DNA of 64,000 bases from Flavobacteriaceae bacterium (GCA_028280265.1 JANQMD010000046.1:1-64000), one strand, 5' to 3'. Numbered from the stretch's first letter, positions 47,982 to 56,800 are shown. Numbers and translations are program-made. Notes: a model not told the origin generated them from the letters alone.

Positions 47982-50486
47982 TTAGATTCCTGCCTTCGCA
48001 GGAATGACATTTGTTTTTATATTATTCAACGTTTTTATTTTCAAATCTACCAAAGAAGTAGCTTCCGTTTCTATGACAATGATTTTTGATTCATTCGGCA
48101 ATAGATCAAAAAAGTTATCAGAGAAATGCCCTTTTGCTTTGGTATATAAAAAGACTTCTCTTTGTAAGACATCTGATGTCAATTTAATTGAGAATCCATG
48201 AGGTGTTTTTACAATTTTTTGTTCAATGGTTCCTTGTTCCAACTTTAGATCTTTGGGTTTTGTCAAGTAATAATAATTGGATTTATCAATAAAAGTAGTG
48301 ATGATGACCACCTCTTTTGAATTTAAATTCAACGGCTTTAAGTTCAATTCATTTTGAAGCTGACTTGTATTCGCTTTCGCTGTTACTTCTTTTGAATTGC
48401 TGTACAACTCTTTTCCTTTAAAGTCAATAATTTTTGTGGTAAGAGTTCCTGTTTTCTCTATGAGAAGATCATTGACAATATAAGTTCTAAGTGTGTCATT
48501 TTGCGCTCTGGAAGAGACCAAAACATCGTCAAAAGCTTTTTTAGTTTTGTAGTGCATGGCTTTCCAGTTTCCTAAGAAATCAATGCTTGACCAGGAAATT
48601 ACAGGCCAACAATCGTTTAGCTGCCAGTATAAAGTACCCATATTGTAGGGCCTTGCTCTCCGTTGAGCTTCAAATCCTAGAGCCATACCATTGGCTTGTA
48701 ATACTTGACTCATATACACGTAGTCATCGTCTTTTGTAGGGACTGGATAATCACGCTCCATGTAATTCTTAATAATGTTATATCCTCTAGGATGTTTTTG
48801 ATGTGTATCAAAAGCCTTAGAGCTCACAGTAATGCTATCGTTTCCGTTGATGTATTGTATGGCTTCATAACTTGGGAAAGCCTGAAATCCAAACTCGCTC
48901 ATAAACCTAGGGACTGCATCTAACAAGTGTTCAAAAGGATATTCATCATGCCAAATCCACCAGTCGTGTGCATCACCTTCTGTTTTATATTTCGGATTTC
49001 CCCTACCATATTTTGGCGAACTTTCCCAATAGTCAACACCATCTGTATATTCTGATACCAATTCAGGTAAGAGCTTGTCGAATAGCTTTAAGTAATTGTC
49101 CCAAATTTCTTTTCTCTCCTCTTCACTTCTGTCATTCTGCCAACCCCATCGATGCCAGCCTTCATTGTTTTCATTATTTCCACACCACAAAGCAATAGAG
49201 CTATGATTTCGAAGCCTCTTGATGTTGTCAATAGCTTCTTGCTTCACATTCTCTAGAAAGGCATCATCACCTGGATACATCGCACAAGCAAACATAAAGT
49301 CTTGCCAGACTAAAATTCCTTTTTCATCACACAAATCATAGAAAAAATCCTCTTCATAAATACCACCTCCCCAAACACGTAACATATTCATATTGGCACC
49401 CAAAGCATCTTGAATGATACGTTGGTAATGCTGATCGGTTACTTGATTTTGAAAACTGTGTTGAGGAATGTAATTGGCACCTTTGGCATACACAGGGACA
49501 TCATTTACTGTGAAATAAAAAGACTTACCAATGCTATCTTTTTCAGTGACCAACCGAACGGTACGTAGCCCCTTTTTTAGTTTGTATTTGTCGAGAGTCG
49601 TGTTTCCTTGCTTTACAACAAATTCAATGGAATACAAATAAGGATCTCCAATATTGTGAGGCCACCACTTTTTAGGGTTTTGGATTTCAAAAGAAATCTG
49701 AACCTCTGTCTCACCAGCACTTACATCAACAGAAGTAGTCAATTGTTCGTTTACTAGCACATCAATGGAGAAAGACTCTTTCAATGCTGATTGAAGCGTT
49801 ATTTCTGCTTTTAGCTTGGCTAGTGTATCGTTTAAAACAGGCTGCTTTACATAAACATCCTCAATTTTTAAATCATCCCATGCTGTTAAATAAATAGGCT
49901 TTGAAACTCCTGATGAGGTAAGAATAGGTCCCCAATCCCATCCGTAATGAAATTGAGGTTTTCTGGTAAATATCCTGTCTCCAGGGGGAAGCCAATAGGG
50001 AAGTTTTGCTTTTTCAATGGCCTCTGCTTTTGTAGTGCTTTCAAAGACGATTCTGATTTTGTTTTCAGCTTTGAGTAGTGATTTTACATCCACAGAAAAC
50101 TCGCGAAACGCATTGTCAGATTGTAAGATCTCTGTTCCGTTTAATTCAACAGTAGCATAAGTATCCAACCCCTTGAAATCAAGTATGATGTGTTTTTTTT
50201 GTAATGTTTTTTGATCCACAGAAAAGGTAGATCGATATTCCCAATCTTCCTTGGAAATCCATTGCAAATCGAGTTCATTATTCGCTATAAATGGATCTTC
50301 GATTTTTTCATTTCTCAACAAATCCATATGTACTTCTCCTGGAACTTGTGCGGGAAGCCAAGCGGTATCTTTTACATTCTTAAAAGTCCAATTAGAAGCT
50401 AAGGAAGTTGATGTTGGTAAATTTTCTTTCTGACAACTAAGGAAGGTGCACAATCCTAAAACGAATAAGGATAATCTAGTTTTCAT
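47982..50486 (-). CDS. GH2 beta-mannosidase, lipoprotein (second copy)
   Basis: A second MANBA-type exo-beta-mannosidase, 834 residues from the chosen ATG at 50486, which gives the lipoprotein signal MKTRLSLFVLGLCTFLSC. The longer reading adds 22 residues buried in cutC. The acid/base Glu is in LWCGNNE (residue 439) and the nucleophile in FMSEFGFQ (531), with FHYGWDWGPIL in the binding domain. It overlaps cutC by 11 bp. Its last residues, VIPAKAGI, are encoded by a REP-like palindrome, so the native C-terminus was probably extended. With GH20 and GH92 nearby, the Man-beta1,4-GlcNAc core of N-glycans is the likely substrate. Confidence 0.93.
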   Translation of the reverse strand: MKTRLSLFVLGLCTFLSCQKENLPTSTSLASNWTFKNVKDTAWLPAQVPGEVHMDLLRNEKIEDPFIANNELDLQWISKEDWEYRSTFSVDQKTLQKKHIILDFKGLDTYATVELNGTEILQSDNAFREFSVDVKSLLKAENKIRIVFESTTKAEAIEKAKLPYWLPPGDRIFTRKPQFHYGWDWGPILTSSGVSKPIYLTAWDDLKIEDVYVKQPVLNDTLAKLKAEITLQSALKESFSIDVLVNEQLTTSVDVSAGETEVQISFEIQNPKKWWPHNIGDPYLYSIEFVVKQGNTTLDKYKLKKGLRTVRLVTEKDSIGKSFYFTVNDVPVYAKGANYIPQHSFQNQVTDQHYQRIIQDALGANMNMLRVWGGGIYEEDFFYDLCDEKGILVWQDFMFACAMYPGDDAFLENVKQEAIDNIKRLRNHSSIALWCGNNENNEGWHRWGWQNDRSEEERKEIWDNYLKLFDKLLPELVSEYTDGVDYWESSPKYGRGNPKYKTEGDAHDWWIWHDEYPFEHLLDAVPRFMSEFGFQAFPSYEAIQYINGNDSITVSSKAFDTHQKHPRGYNIIKNYMERDYPVPTKDDDYVYMSQVLQANGMALGFEAQRRARPYNMGTLYWQLNDCWPVISWSSIDFLGNWKAMHYKTKKAFDDVLVSSRAQNDTLRTYIVNDLLIEKTGTLTTKIIDFKGKELYSNSKEVTAKANTSQLQNELNLKPLNLNSKEVVIITTFIDKSNYYYLTKPKDLKLEQGTIEQKIVKTPHGFSIKLTSDVLQREVFLYTKAKGHFSDNFFDLLPNESKIIVIETEATSLVDLKIKTLNNIKTNVIPAKAGI
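47986..48005. repeat. REP-like palindrome at the 3' end of GH2
   Basis: A perfect 8-bp stem ATTCCTGC/GCAGGAAT with a CTTC loop, continuing into GACAT. This is the core of a widespread interspersed palindrome, translated here as VIPAKAGI at the end of the beta-mannosidase. Confidence 0.88.
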
Positions 50487-51201
50487 GATGGATGATCTGT
50501 AAAATATTTTTAATCGTATCGATATCAGAATAGCTAAGTTGGGTCTCATCAAACAACTTAGAACTGTTCATCGAAATTTTTGGTATGGTGATGCTTTCTA
50601 CTTGTTTGGTTGCCGAACAGTGAATCTCTCTAAATCCATGCACCAGAAATAATTTTGCATTTTTTGGATTGATACCTCCTCCTGGGAGGATAATTACATC
50701 GGTTTGAGATTGTAACTTTTTCAAAAGTTCAATCCCTTTTTCAGCACTTGTATTTTGACCAGAACTTAAAACTCTGTCAACTCCAATGTTTTCAAGTCTG
50801 GTAATAATCTCAAATGGGTTGGGAACCCAATCAAAAGCACGATGAAAGGTAAAACTCATTGGCTTTGAAAGTTCAATCAACTCTTTCGTTCTTGGGAGAT
50901 CGATGCTTTGATCTGACAATAAAACTCCTGACACGATTCCCGCACATCCCAATTCTTTACAAAATACGATATCCTGTTTCATGACTTCAAACTCATCATC
51001 CGAATAGGTAAAATCACCACTCCTAGGACGTATGAGTACATGAACAGGAATCGAAAGATTTTTCATTACCTTTTGAATCAATCCATGAGAAGGCGTAACA
51101 CCACCTACAGCCAATTCAGTGCACAACTCAATACGATGAGCCCCAGCTTTTTCGGCATTGATCGCTGATAGGTACGAATTTGCACAGATTTCTAAAAGCA
51201 T
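50476..51201 (-). CDS. cutC: CutC family protein
   Basis: A 241-residue TIM-barrel protein of the CutC family. Conserved blocks are AHRIELCTELAVGGVTPSHG, VLIRPRSGDFTYSDDE, SFTFHRAFDW, DRVLSSGQ, ILPGGGI and REIHCSA. The name comes from a copper-tolerance phenotype in E. coli, but the biochemical role of the family is unsettled to my knowledge. Here it overlaps the beta-mannosidase gene by 11 bp and lies 102 bp after GH20, which suggests a role in mannoside or GlcNAc metabolism. No signal peptide, so cytosolic. The metal-binding claim cannot be judged from the sequence. Confidence 0.93.
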   Translation of the reverse strand: MLLEICANSYLSAINAEKAGAHRIELCTELAVGGVTPSHGLIQKVMKNLSIPVHVLIRPRSGDFTYSDDEFEVMKQDIVFCKELGCAGIVSGVLLSDQSIDLPRTKELIELSKPMSFTFHRAFDWVPNPFEIITRLENIGVDRVLSSGQNTSAEKGIELLKKLQSQTDVIILPGGGINPKNAKLFLVHGFREIHCSATKQVESITIPKISMNSSKLFDETQLSYSDIDTIKNILQIIHHEN

Positions 51202-51210
51202 GATATATTT

Positions 51211-51298
51211 AAAAGATTAAAAGATTCAAGGGTTGAAAAATTATTAGGTCTTTAGACTGCGTCATTTTCAAATTGCTAAATTGTTACATTTTCAAATT
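51211..51298. repeat. Octad repeat (nnnnAATT-like), GH20-cutC spacer
   Basis: Eleven consecutive 8-bp blocks, nine of them ending in TT at the same phase: AAAAGATT, AAAAGATT, CAAGGGTT, GAAAAATT, ATTAGGTC, TTTAGACT, GCGTCATT, TTCAAATT, GCTAAATT, GTTACATT, TTCAAATT. It fills nearly all of the 102-bp spacer. Confidence 0.8.
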
Positions 51299-51303
51299 AC
51301 TTA

Positions 51304-53625
51304 TTATTCAATCACAATTTCATCAATAAAGGTCCAAGCTCTATTTCCTGCCCCTTGTTTTCCCTCTGGAATCACTCCGTAATTTGGAATGATTAGCACC
51401 ACTTTTTTGGCAATCATTTGAGATAGAGTATTAAAAGTCATTTCAGATGAAATTACCGTGGATGTATTCTCATCATTCACAATAAACTTGTTTGCAACTA
51501 TGCCATCATCTTCTAAAGTAATTCTCGCAGCGATGTGCGTTGGTGCATATATCCACTGTCCGTTTCCGTTGTGAAATCTCATTGAGATAAACTTAATATC
51601 AACAGGCTTTTCGAATTCAATTTCAATTTCAACATCTTGTCCCCAAAAGCCCAACCATTCTTTATCTCCGTATCGTTTGTTATTCCCTGAAATTCCATTT
51701 ATCAAGGCTTGTTTTCCTCCTGCATTGTAAGAAGGGTGTGGCTCCTTATCAATCGTTATTTTAGCACCAACTCCTTTGTGAACATTGATCATTTGCTCAA
51801 ATGCATTCCCTAGAACTTGCTCATTATTTTTTACAAAAGCCTTGATCGTCATTGAGCTATCTACATCAATAGGAGTCAGATATTCTCTATTTGGATAGCC
51901 TCCATCTGTAGAAAAATAAATAGGGTAGGTGTTGGAAGTGGTATTCAACTCATAAGTTAATTTACCATCAGTATTTTTCAATTCTCCTGTTACCTCATAG
52001 ATATGATTGGCATAATTCACGTTTTGCTGATCCAATCGTTTTTGAAACCGTTCCAAACGAGTGATGAAATTCTTATAATCTCTTTTCTCAGGTGAAGACC
52101 AAAGAACTTCGCTTAATGCAATAGCTCTGGGAAAAGCCATGTACTCAACTTTTTTCTCATCAGGCATGTATTCGGTCCATACATTTCCTTGTGCACCTAA
52201 AACATATTTTGATTCTTCTTCGTTTAGTTCTTCTGGAATAGGATTGAAAGCATATACTTTCTCTAAGGGTAAAAATCCGCCTATAGCCAAAGGCTCATTT
52301 TCGTTATCTGACTGGTAATAATCGAAATAGCAATGTGAGGTAGGTGTTAAAATTACATCATGCCCCTCTTTGGCAGCATCTACGGCACCTTTGGTTCCTC
52401 TCCATGACATCACTGTTGCATTAGGTGCCAGTCCACCTTCTAAAATTTCATCCCATCCTATGATCTGTTTTCCTTTCGAATTGATGTATTTCTCCATCCG
52501 CTGTATGAAATAACTTTGGAGTCCGTGTTCATCTTTAAGTCCTTTTTTACGAATTAACGTTTGGCAATATGAACAGTTTTTCCATCGAGTTTTTGGCGCT
52601 TCATCTCCACCTATGTGAATGTATTTCCCAGGAAATAACTGAACAACTTCATCAATTACATCTTCTAAGAATTGAAATGTTTTCTCGCTAGGACAATACA
52701 CTTCTTCAAAGACACCCCATTTGGTGGCAACTTCAATTGGTTTTTGGGTCGCTGAGTTGTCAGACTGAGCTTGTCGAAGTCCTGTCAAAGCACAGCCCAA
52801 TTCAGGATATGCAGCAATGGCAGCTTGCGAATGCCCTGGCATTTCAATTTCAGGAATAACGGTAATTTGTCGTTGTTGTGCGTAAGCAACAATGTCTTTG
52901 ATTTGTTCTTGTGTATAGTATCCGCCATATCTCTTTCCGTCAAACTGATGAGGTTGGTCGCTGTAATGACCGATCAATGTCTCCTTTCTGTAGGCAGCAA
53001 TTTCCTGAAGCTTTGGATACTTTTTAATTTCGATTCGCCATCCCTGATCTTCTGTCAAATGCCAATGAAAAGTATTCATTTTCAATTGTGACATGAGATC
53101 GATGTATTTTTTAATAAAATTGACGGAATACATATGTCTTGCTACATCCAAATGCATTCCACGGTATAAAAATTGGGGCTGATCCTTGATCTTTAAGCAT
53201 GGAAGAGCAATGGGTTTTTCTCTGTTAATTTCAATTGGAAAGAGTTGCAAAAGTGTTTGAACTCCATAGAATGCACCTTTTTCTGTTTTGGCATCAATTA
53301 GAATTTGATTCGGTGTGATATGCAATTCGTACCCTTCTTCATGAGAAATTTTCTCATTGATGTTTAAGAAGATTTTTTGCTGACTTTCTTCATGTAAAGA
53401 AATGCCTACCTCTTTTTCTAAAAACAGGGTCAGGTATTCAGAGGTACTTATGAACTCTGAATTTGAGACAAGGGATATTTCTTTTTGAAATACAAAAGAA
53501 CCTTTTGTTAAGGTTTGTTCTAACGGTTTTGGAATGATTGCAATTTCCTCAATTTTTTGTGGCTTTTGCTCACATCCAATTGAAAGAAATACAATCAAAA
53601 GAACCCAATAATATTGATAACGCAT
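51304..53625 (-). CDS. GH20 beta-N-acetylhexosaminidase, lipoprotein
   Basis: An exo-hexosaminidase releasing terminal beta-GlcNAc or GalNAc, 773 residues from the chosen ATG at 53625, which gives a clean signal ending FLSIGC. It has a GH20b domain (about 35-150), the catalytic barrel with substrate-assisted pair D341-E342 in HIGGDEAP, a chitobiase-like beta domain and an F5/8-type C-terminal module (about 640-773). An in-frame insert of roughly 15 residues (LRQAQSDN) after PELGCALTG is REP-like DNA; catalytic residues are intact. It is divergent from GH92 across 42 bp and is probably periplasmic or surface-bound. Confidence 0.94.
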   Translation of the reverse strand: MRYQYYWVLLIVFLSIGCEQKPQKIEEIAIIPKPLEQTLTKGSFVFQKEISLVSNSEFISTSEYLTLFLEKEVGISLHEESQQKIFLNINEKISHEEGYELHITPNQILIDAKTEKGAFYGVQTLLQLFPIEINREKPIALPCLKIKDQPQFLYRGMHLDVARHMYSVNFIKKYIDLMSQLKMNTFHWHLTEDQGWRIEIKKYPKLQEIAAYRKETLIGHYSDQPHQFDGKRYGGYYTQEQIKDIVAYAQQRQITVIPEIEMPGHSQAAIAAYPELGCALTGLRQAQSDNSATQKPIEVATKWGVFEEVYCPSEKTFQFLEDVIDEVVQLFPGKYIHIGGDEAPKTRWKNCSYCQTLIRKKGLKDEHGLQSYFIQRMEKYINSKGKQIIGWDEILEGGLAPNATVMSWRGTKGAVDAAKEGHDVILTPTSHCYFDYYQSDNENEPLAIGGFLPLEKVYAFNPIPEELNEEESKYVLGAQGNVWTEYMPDEKKVEYMAFPRAIALSEVLWSSPEKRDYKNFITRLERFQKRLDQQNVNYANHIYEVTGELKNTDGKLTYELNTTSNTYPIYFSTDGGYPNREYLTPIDVDSSMTIKAFVKNNEQVLGNAFEQMINVHKGVGAKITIDKEPHPSYNAGGKQALINGISGNNKRYGDKEWLGFWGQDVEIEIEFEKPVDIKFISMRFHNGNGQWIYAPTHIAARITLEDDGIVANKFIVNDENTSTVISSEMTFNTLSQMIAKKVVLIIPNYGVIPEGKQGAGNRAWTFIDEIVIE
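52758..52782. repeat. REP-like sequence inside the GH20 reading frame
   Basis: The plus strand reads TGTCAGACTGAGCTTGTCG followed by AAGTCC. It contains TGAGCTTGTCGAAG, the core of a common interspersed bacterial repeat. It is translated in-frame as part of LRQAQSDNS in GH20. Confidence 0.75.
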
Positions 53626-53667
53626 TTTTAGTATCTTCGGAGTCATAAAAATAAACAACTCAATCTA

Positions 53668-56577
53668 ATGAAGAATACTTCTTGGCTTCTAATCCTTTTT
53701 TTTGTCACTATTTTCTCGTGTAAAAATAGAGAAACCCCTTCAGAAGCTACAAAAGATCAGCCTCTTATTTCTTATGTAAACCCTTTCATAGGGACTGGCG
53801 GACATGGACATACGTATCCTGGTGCTACCATGCCTTTTGGAATGATGCAGTTAAGCCCAGACACACGTCTAGATGGTTGGGACGGTTGTTCAGGATACCA
53901 TTATTCCGATGAGTACATCTATGGATTTTCTCATACGCATCTTAGTGGAACAGGTGTTTCTGATTATGGAGATATTTTGCTAATGCCTACAAATAAGGTT
54001 GTATTCAACAATGGTGCTGATGGAAAAGCGGGATATCGCGCTCATTTTTCTCATGATAATGAAGTTGCAGAACCTGGCTATTACAAAGTTCATTTGGATG
54101 ATACAAATATTGATGTGGAACTTACGGTCTCTGAGCGAAGTGGGATTCATAAATATGAGTTTCCCAAAGACGCACAGCAAATTGTTCTATTGGACTTAGA
54201 GCATAGAGACGAGGTTTTAGAAGCAAAAATCAATAAGGTAGATAAGAAGTCAATATCTGGTTACCGCCATTCGAAAGCGTGGGCTACCAAGCAGATGTTG
54301 TTTTTCCATATGAACTTCTCACATGCAATTAAAACAATTACATACAATAAGAACAGAACCATAGCGGGGGTTGAATTGGAGAACCCGAACAACGATCCCG
54401 TTTACGTAAAAGTGGGTATTAGCCCAGTGGATGAAAATGGTGCTAAAAAGAACCTAGAAACTGAAATAGGAAATAAAACTTTCGATCAGGTAAAAAAGGA
54501 GGCTCAAGACAAATGGGAAAGTCAATTGGAAAAAATTGTCATTGAAAGTGAAAATGTAAATGATAAAACCAACTTTTACACATCTATGTACCATGTAATG
54601 ATTGCTCCAAACCTGTATCAAGATGTGGATGGGAAGTACAGGGGTATGGATTTAAAAGTACATGAGGCCAAAGATTTTGATTATTACACAGTATTCTCTT
54701 TATGGGACACCTACAGAGCAGCGCACCCGTTATATACAATCTTAGAACAGGATAGGACCAATGATTTTATCAATACTTTTCTAGCCAAGTACGACGAGGG
54801 AGGAATTATGCCTATTTGGGATTTATCGGCTTGTTACACAGGATGTATGATAGGATATCATGCAGTACCTGTAATTGCTGATGCTTATCTGAAGGGAATT
54901 CGAGGATACGATACTAATAAAGCTCTGGAAGCGATGAAGCACTCGGCTACTCAAAACCACCTTGGGCTGGAAAGCTATAAAGAATTCGGATTTATTCCTG
55001 TGGAGAAGGAATCAGAATCGGTTTCTAAAACGTTGGAATATGCTTATGACGATTGGACCATTGCTCAAATGGCAAAAGTGATGGGGAAAGAAGAGGATTA
55101 TAAGACCTATTCGGAGCGTGCTCAATACTATAAGAATATTTTTGATCCAGAAAGTCAGTTTATGCGTGGGCGCTTTCGTAATACTTGGTTTTCTCCCTTC
55201 GATCCTTATGAAGTAAATTTCAATTACACGGAAGCCAACTCATGGCAGTATAGTTTCTATGTCCCTCAAGATATTTCTGGATTTATCGAATTGATGGGAG
55301 GAAAGAAAGGCTTAGAAGATCAGCTAGATGAACTGTTTTCGGCCAAACAAGAAACTTCGGGAAGAAATCAGGCAGATATTACAGGATTGATTGGTCAATA
55401 TGCTCATGGAAATGAACCAAGTCATCACATGGCTTATTTGTACAATTTTGTGAACAAACCATACAAAACACAAGAGAAGGTTCGTCAGATTTTAACCGAG
55501 TTATATACAAACACACCAGATGGAATTTCTGGGAATGAGGATTGTGGACAAATGAGTGCATGGTATATTTTTAGCTCCCTAGGATTTTATCCAGTAACGC
55601 CTGCATCCAATGAATACATTATTGGTTCACCATTATTCGATAAAGCAACCATCAACCTAGAGGGAGGAGAGAAGTTTACAGTTGTTGCTGACAATTTATC
55701 TGAAGAAAACAAATACATAAAGTCGGTATATCTAAATGGTAAGGAACATCCATATTCTTTTCTTACACACAAGGACATTACCAATGGCGGAAGTCTGGTT
55801 TTTGAAATGACCAACGTACCCACCAGTTGGGGTACAGAGGATAAGCATGTGCCTAAGACAGAGATCAATGAGCACAAAATTATCCCAGCACCCTTTATTG
55901 CTAAGGGAGATGTAGCCTTTAAAGGAAGTACAGAAGTTACATTGCAGTCGGTAGAGAAAGGAGCAGAAATTTTCTATGCACTAGGAGGGGATTTTGTGAA
56001 GTACACAAAACCGTTTACGATTTCCGAAAAATCCACCTTAAAGGTATATGCTCAAAAAGATGCATTAAAAAGTCCCACTATTACTACCGATTTTTACAAG
56101 ATTGATCCGAATGTCAAAATTGAATTGAAAACAAAGTATGCAAATCAATACAATGCAGGAGGAGACAATGCTTTGATAGATGGAATCGTAGGAGCGAGGG
56201 ATTTTAGAACAGGTACCTGGCAAGGATATTGGAACGAGGATGTTATTGCCATTGTAGACTTAGGAAAGAATAGAATGATGTCTTCCATTGAGGTTAACTT
56301 TTTAAGAGATCAAAGGAGTTGGATTTTCCTACCTGCCGAAGTGGAAATTCACATCTCTTTAGATGGAAAACGATTCCGAAAAATAAAAGATTGGAAATCA
56401 CCTAAACCGTTTAATACTGATGAGGTAATCATTGAAAAAGTAAAGACGAAACAAAGAGTTAACATAAGATACATCAAAGTTGTTGCTAAAAAGTTAGGGA
56501 AACTCCCTAAATGGCATTTGGGATATCCTCACGATGGTAGATCGTGGATATTTATTGATGAGATTACAATTCAATGA
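53668..56577 (+). CDS. GH92 alpha-mannosidase, lipoprotein
   Basis: A 969-residue calcium-dependent exo-alpha-mannosidase of family GH92 with a lipoprotein signal (FFVTIFSC). The N-terminal beta-sandwich opens with SYVNPFIGTGGHGHTYPGA. The (alpha/alpha)6 barrel carries the catalytic acid E624 in GNEDCGQMSAW. After about residue 735 come an Fn3-associated segment (EVTLQSVEKGAEIFYAL) and an F5/8 type C-like module to the end (AGGDNALIDGI ... SWIFIDEITIQ), the same module as in the divergent GH20. It removes alpha-linked mannose from high-mannose N-glycans or yeast mannan; linkage is unknown. Confidence 0.95.
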   Translation: MKNTSWLLILFFVTIFSCKNRETPSEATKDQPLISYVNPFIGTGGHGHTYPGATMPFGMMQLSPDTRLDGWDGCSGYHYSDEYIYGFSHTHLSGTGVSDYGDILLMPTNKVVFNNGADGKAGYRAHFSHDNEVAEPGYYKVHLDDTNIDVELTVSERSGIHKYEFPKDAQQIVLLDLEHRDEVLEAKINKVDKKSISGYRHSKAWATKQMLFFHMNFSHAIKTITYNKNRTIAGVELENPNNDPVYVKVGISPVDENGAKKNLETEIGNKTFDQVKKEAQDKWESQLEKIVIESENVNDKTNFYTSMYHVMIAPNLYQDVDGKYRGMDLKVHEAKDFDYYTVFSLWDTYRAAHPLYTILEQDRTNDFINTFLAKYDEGGIMPIWDLSACYTGCMIGYHAVPVIADAYLKGIRGYDTNKALEAMKHSATQNHLGLESYKEFGFIPVEKESESVSKTLEYAYDDWTIAQMAKVMGKEEDYKTYSERAQYYKNIFDPESQFMRGRFRNTWFSPFDPYEVNFNYTEANSWQYSFYVPQDISGFIELMGGKKGLEDQLDELFSAKQETSGRNQADITGLIGQYAHGNEPSHHMAYLYNFVNKPYKTQEKVRQILTELYTNTPDGISGNEDCGQMSAWYIFSSLGFYPVTPASNEYIIGSPLFDKATINLEGGEKFTVVADNLSEENKYIKSVYLNGKEHPYSFLTHKDITNGGSLVFEMTNVPTSWGTEDKHVPKTEINEHKIIPAPFIAKGDVAFKGSTEVTLQSVEKGAEIFYALGGDFVKYTKPFTISEKSTLKVYAQKDALKSPTITTDFYKIDPNVKIELKTKYANQYNAGGDNALIDGIVGARDFRTGTWQGYWNEDVIAIVDLGKNRMMSSIEVNFLRDQRSWIFLPAEVEIHISLDGKRFRKIKDWKSPKPFNTDEVIIEKVKTKQRVNIRYIKVVAKKLGKLPKWHLGYPHDGRSWIFIDEITIQ

Positions 56578-56699
56578 TTCAATGATTTAATGTGATAATG
56601 AACCAATGTAGCAATGTGCCGATGAAACAATGTATCAATGAAATGATGTGTCAATTTGATAATTTGAAAATGAAGCAATGTGTTAATTTGTCAATGATG
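56572..56699. repeat. Octad-phased degenerate repeat, 16 units (YAATKnnn)
   Basis: Sixteen contiguous 8-bp units with no slip. Position 1 is C or T in 15 units, position 3 is always A, position 4 always T and position 5 always G or T, while positions 6-8 vary. It begins across the GH92 stop codon and runs into a REP-like sequence. Confidence 0.9.
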
Positions 56700-56754
56700 T
56701 CATTCTGAGGAGTTTTACCCTGAGCGGCGTCGAAGGGAAGCGACGTGAGAATTT
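56698..56754. repeat. REP-like element after GH92
   Basis: The start TGTCATTCTGAGGAG, the middle CGTCGAAGG and a hairpin CGTCG...CGACG (about 56729-56746) resemble widespread interspersed palindromes. It separates two octad repeat arrays. Confidence 0.65.
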
Positions 56755-56800
56755 CAAAGTTTAAAAGTGGCAAAGATTCAAAGTTACAGAGTTATAGAGA
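56753..56800. repeat. Octad repeat TTCAAAGT-type, 6 units
   Basis: Six contiguous 8-bp units: TTCAAAGT, TTAAAAGT, GGCAAAGA, TTCAAAGT, TACAGAGT, TATAGAGA. Two words recur in the recN-fabI spacer. Confidence 0.8.
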
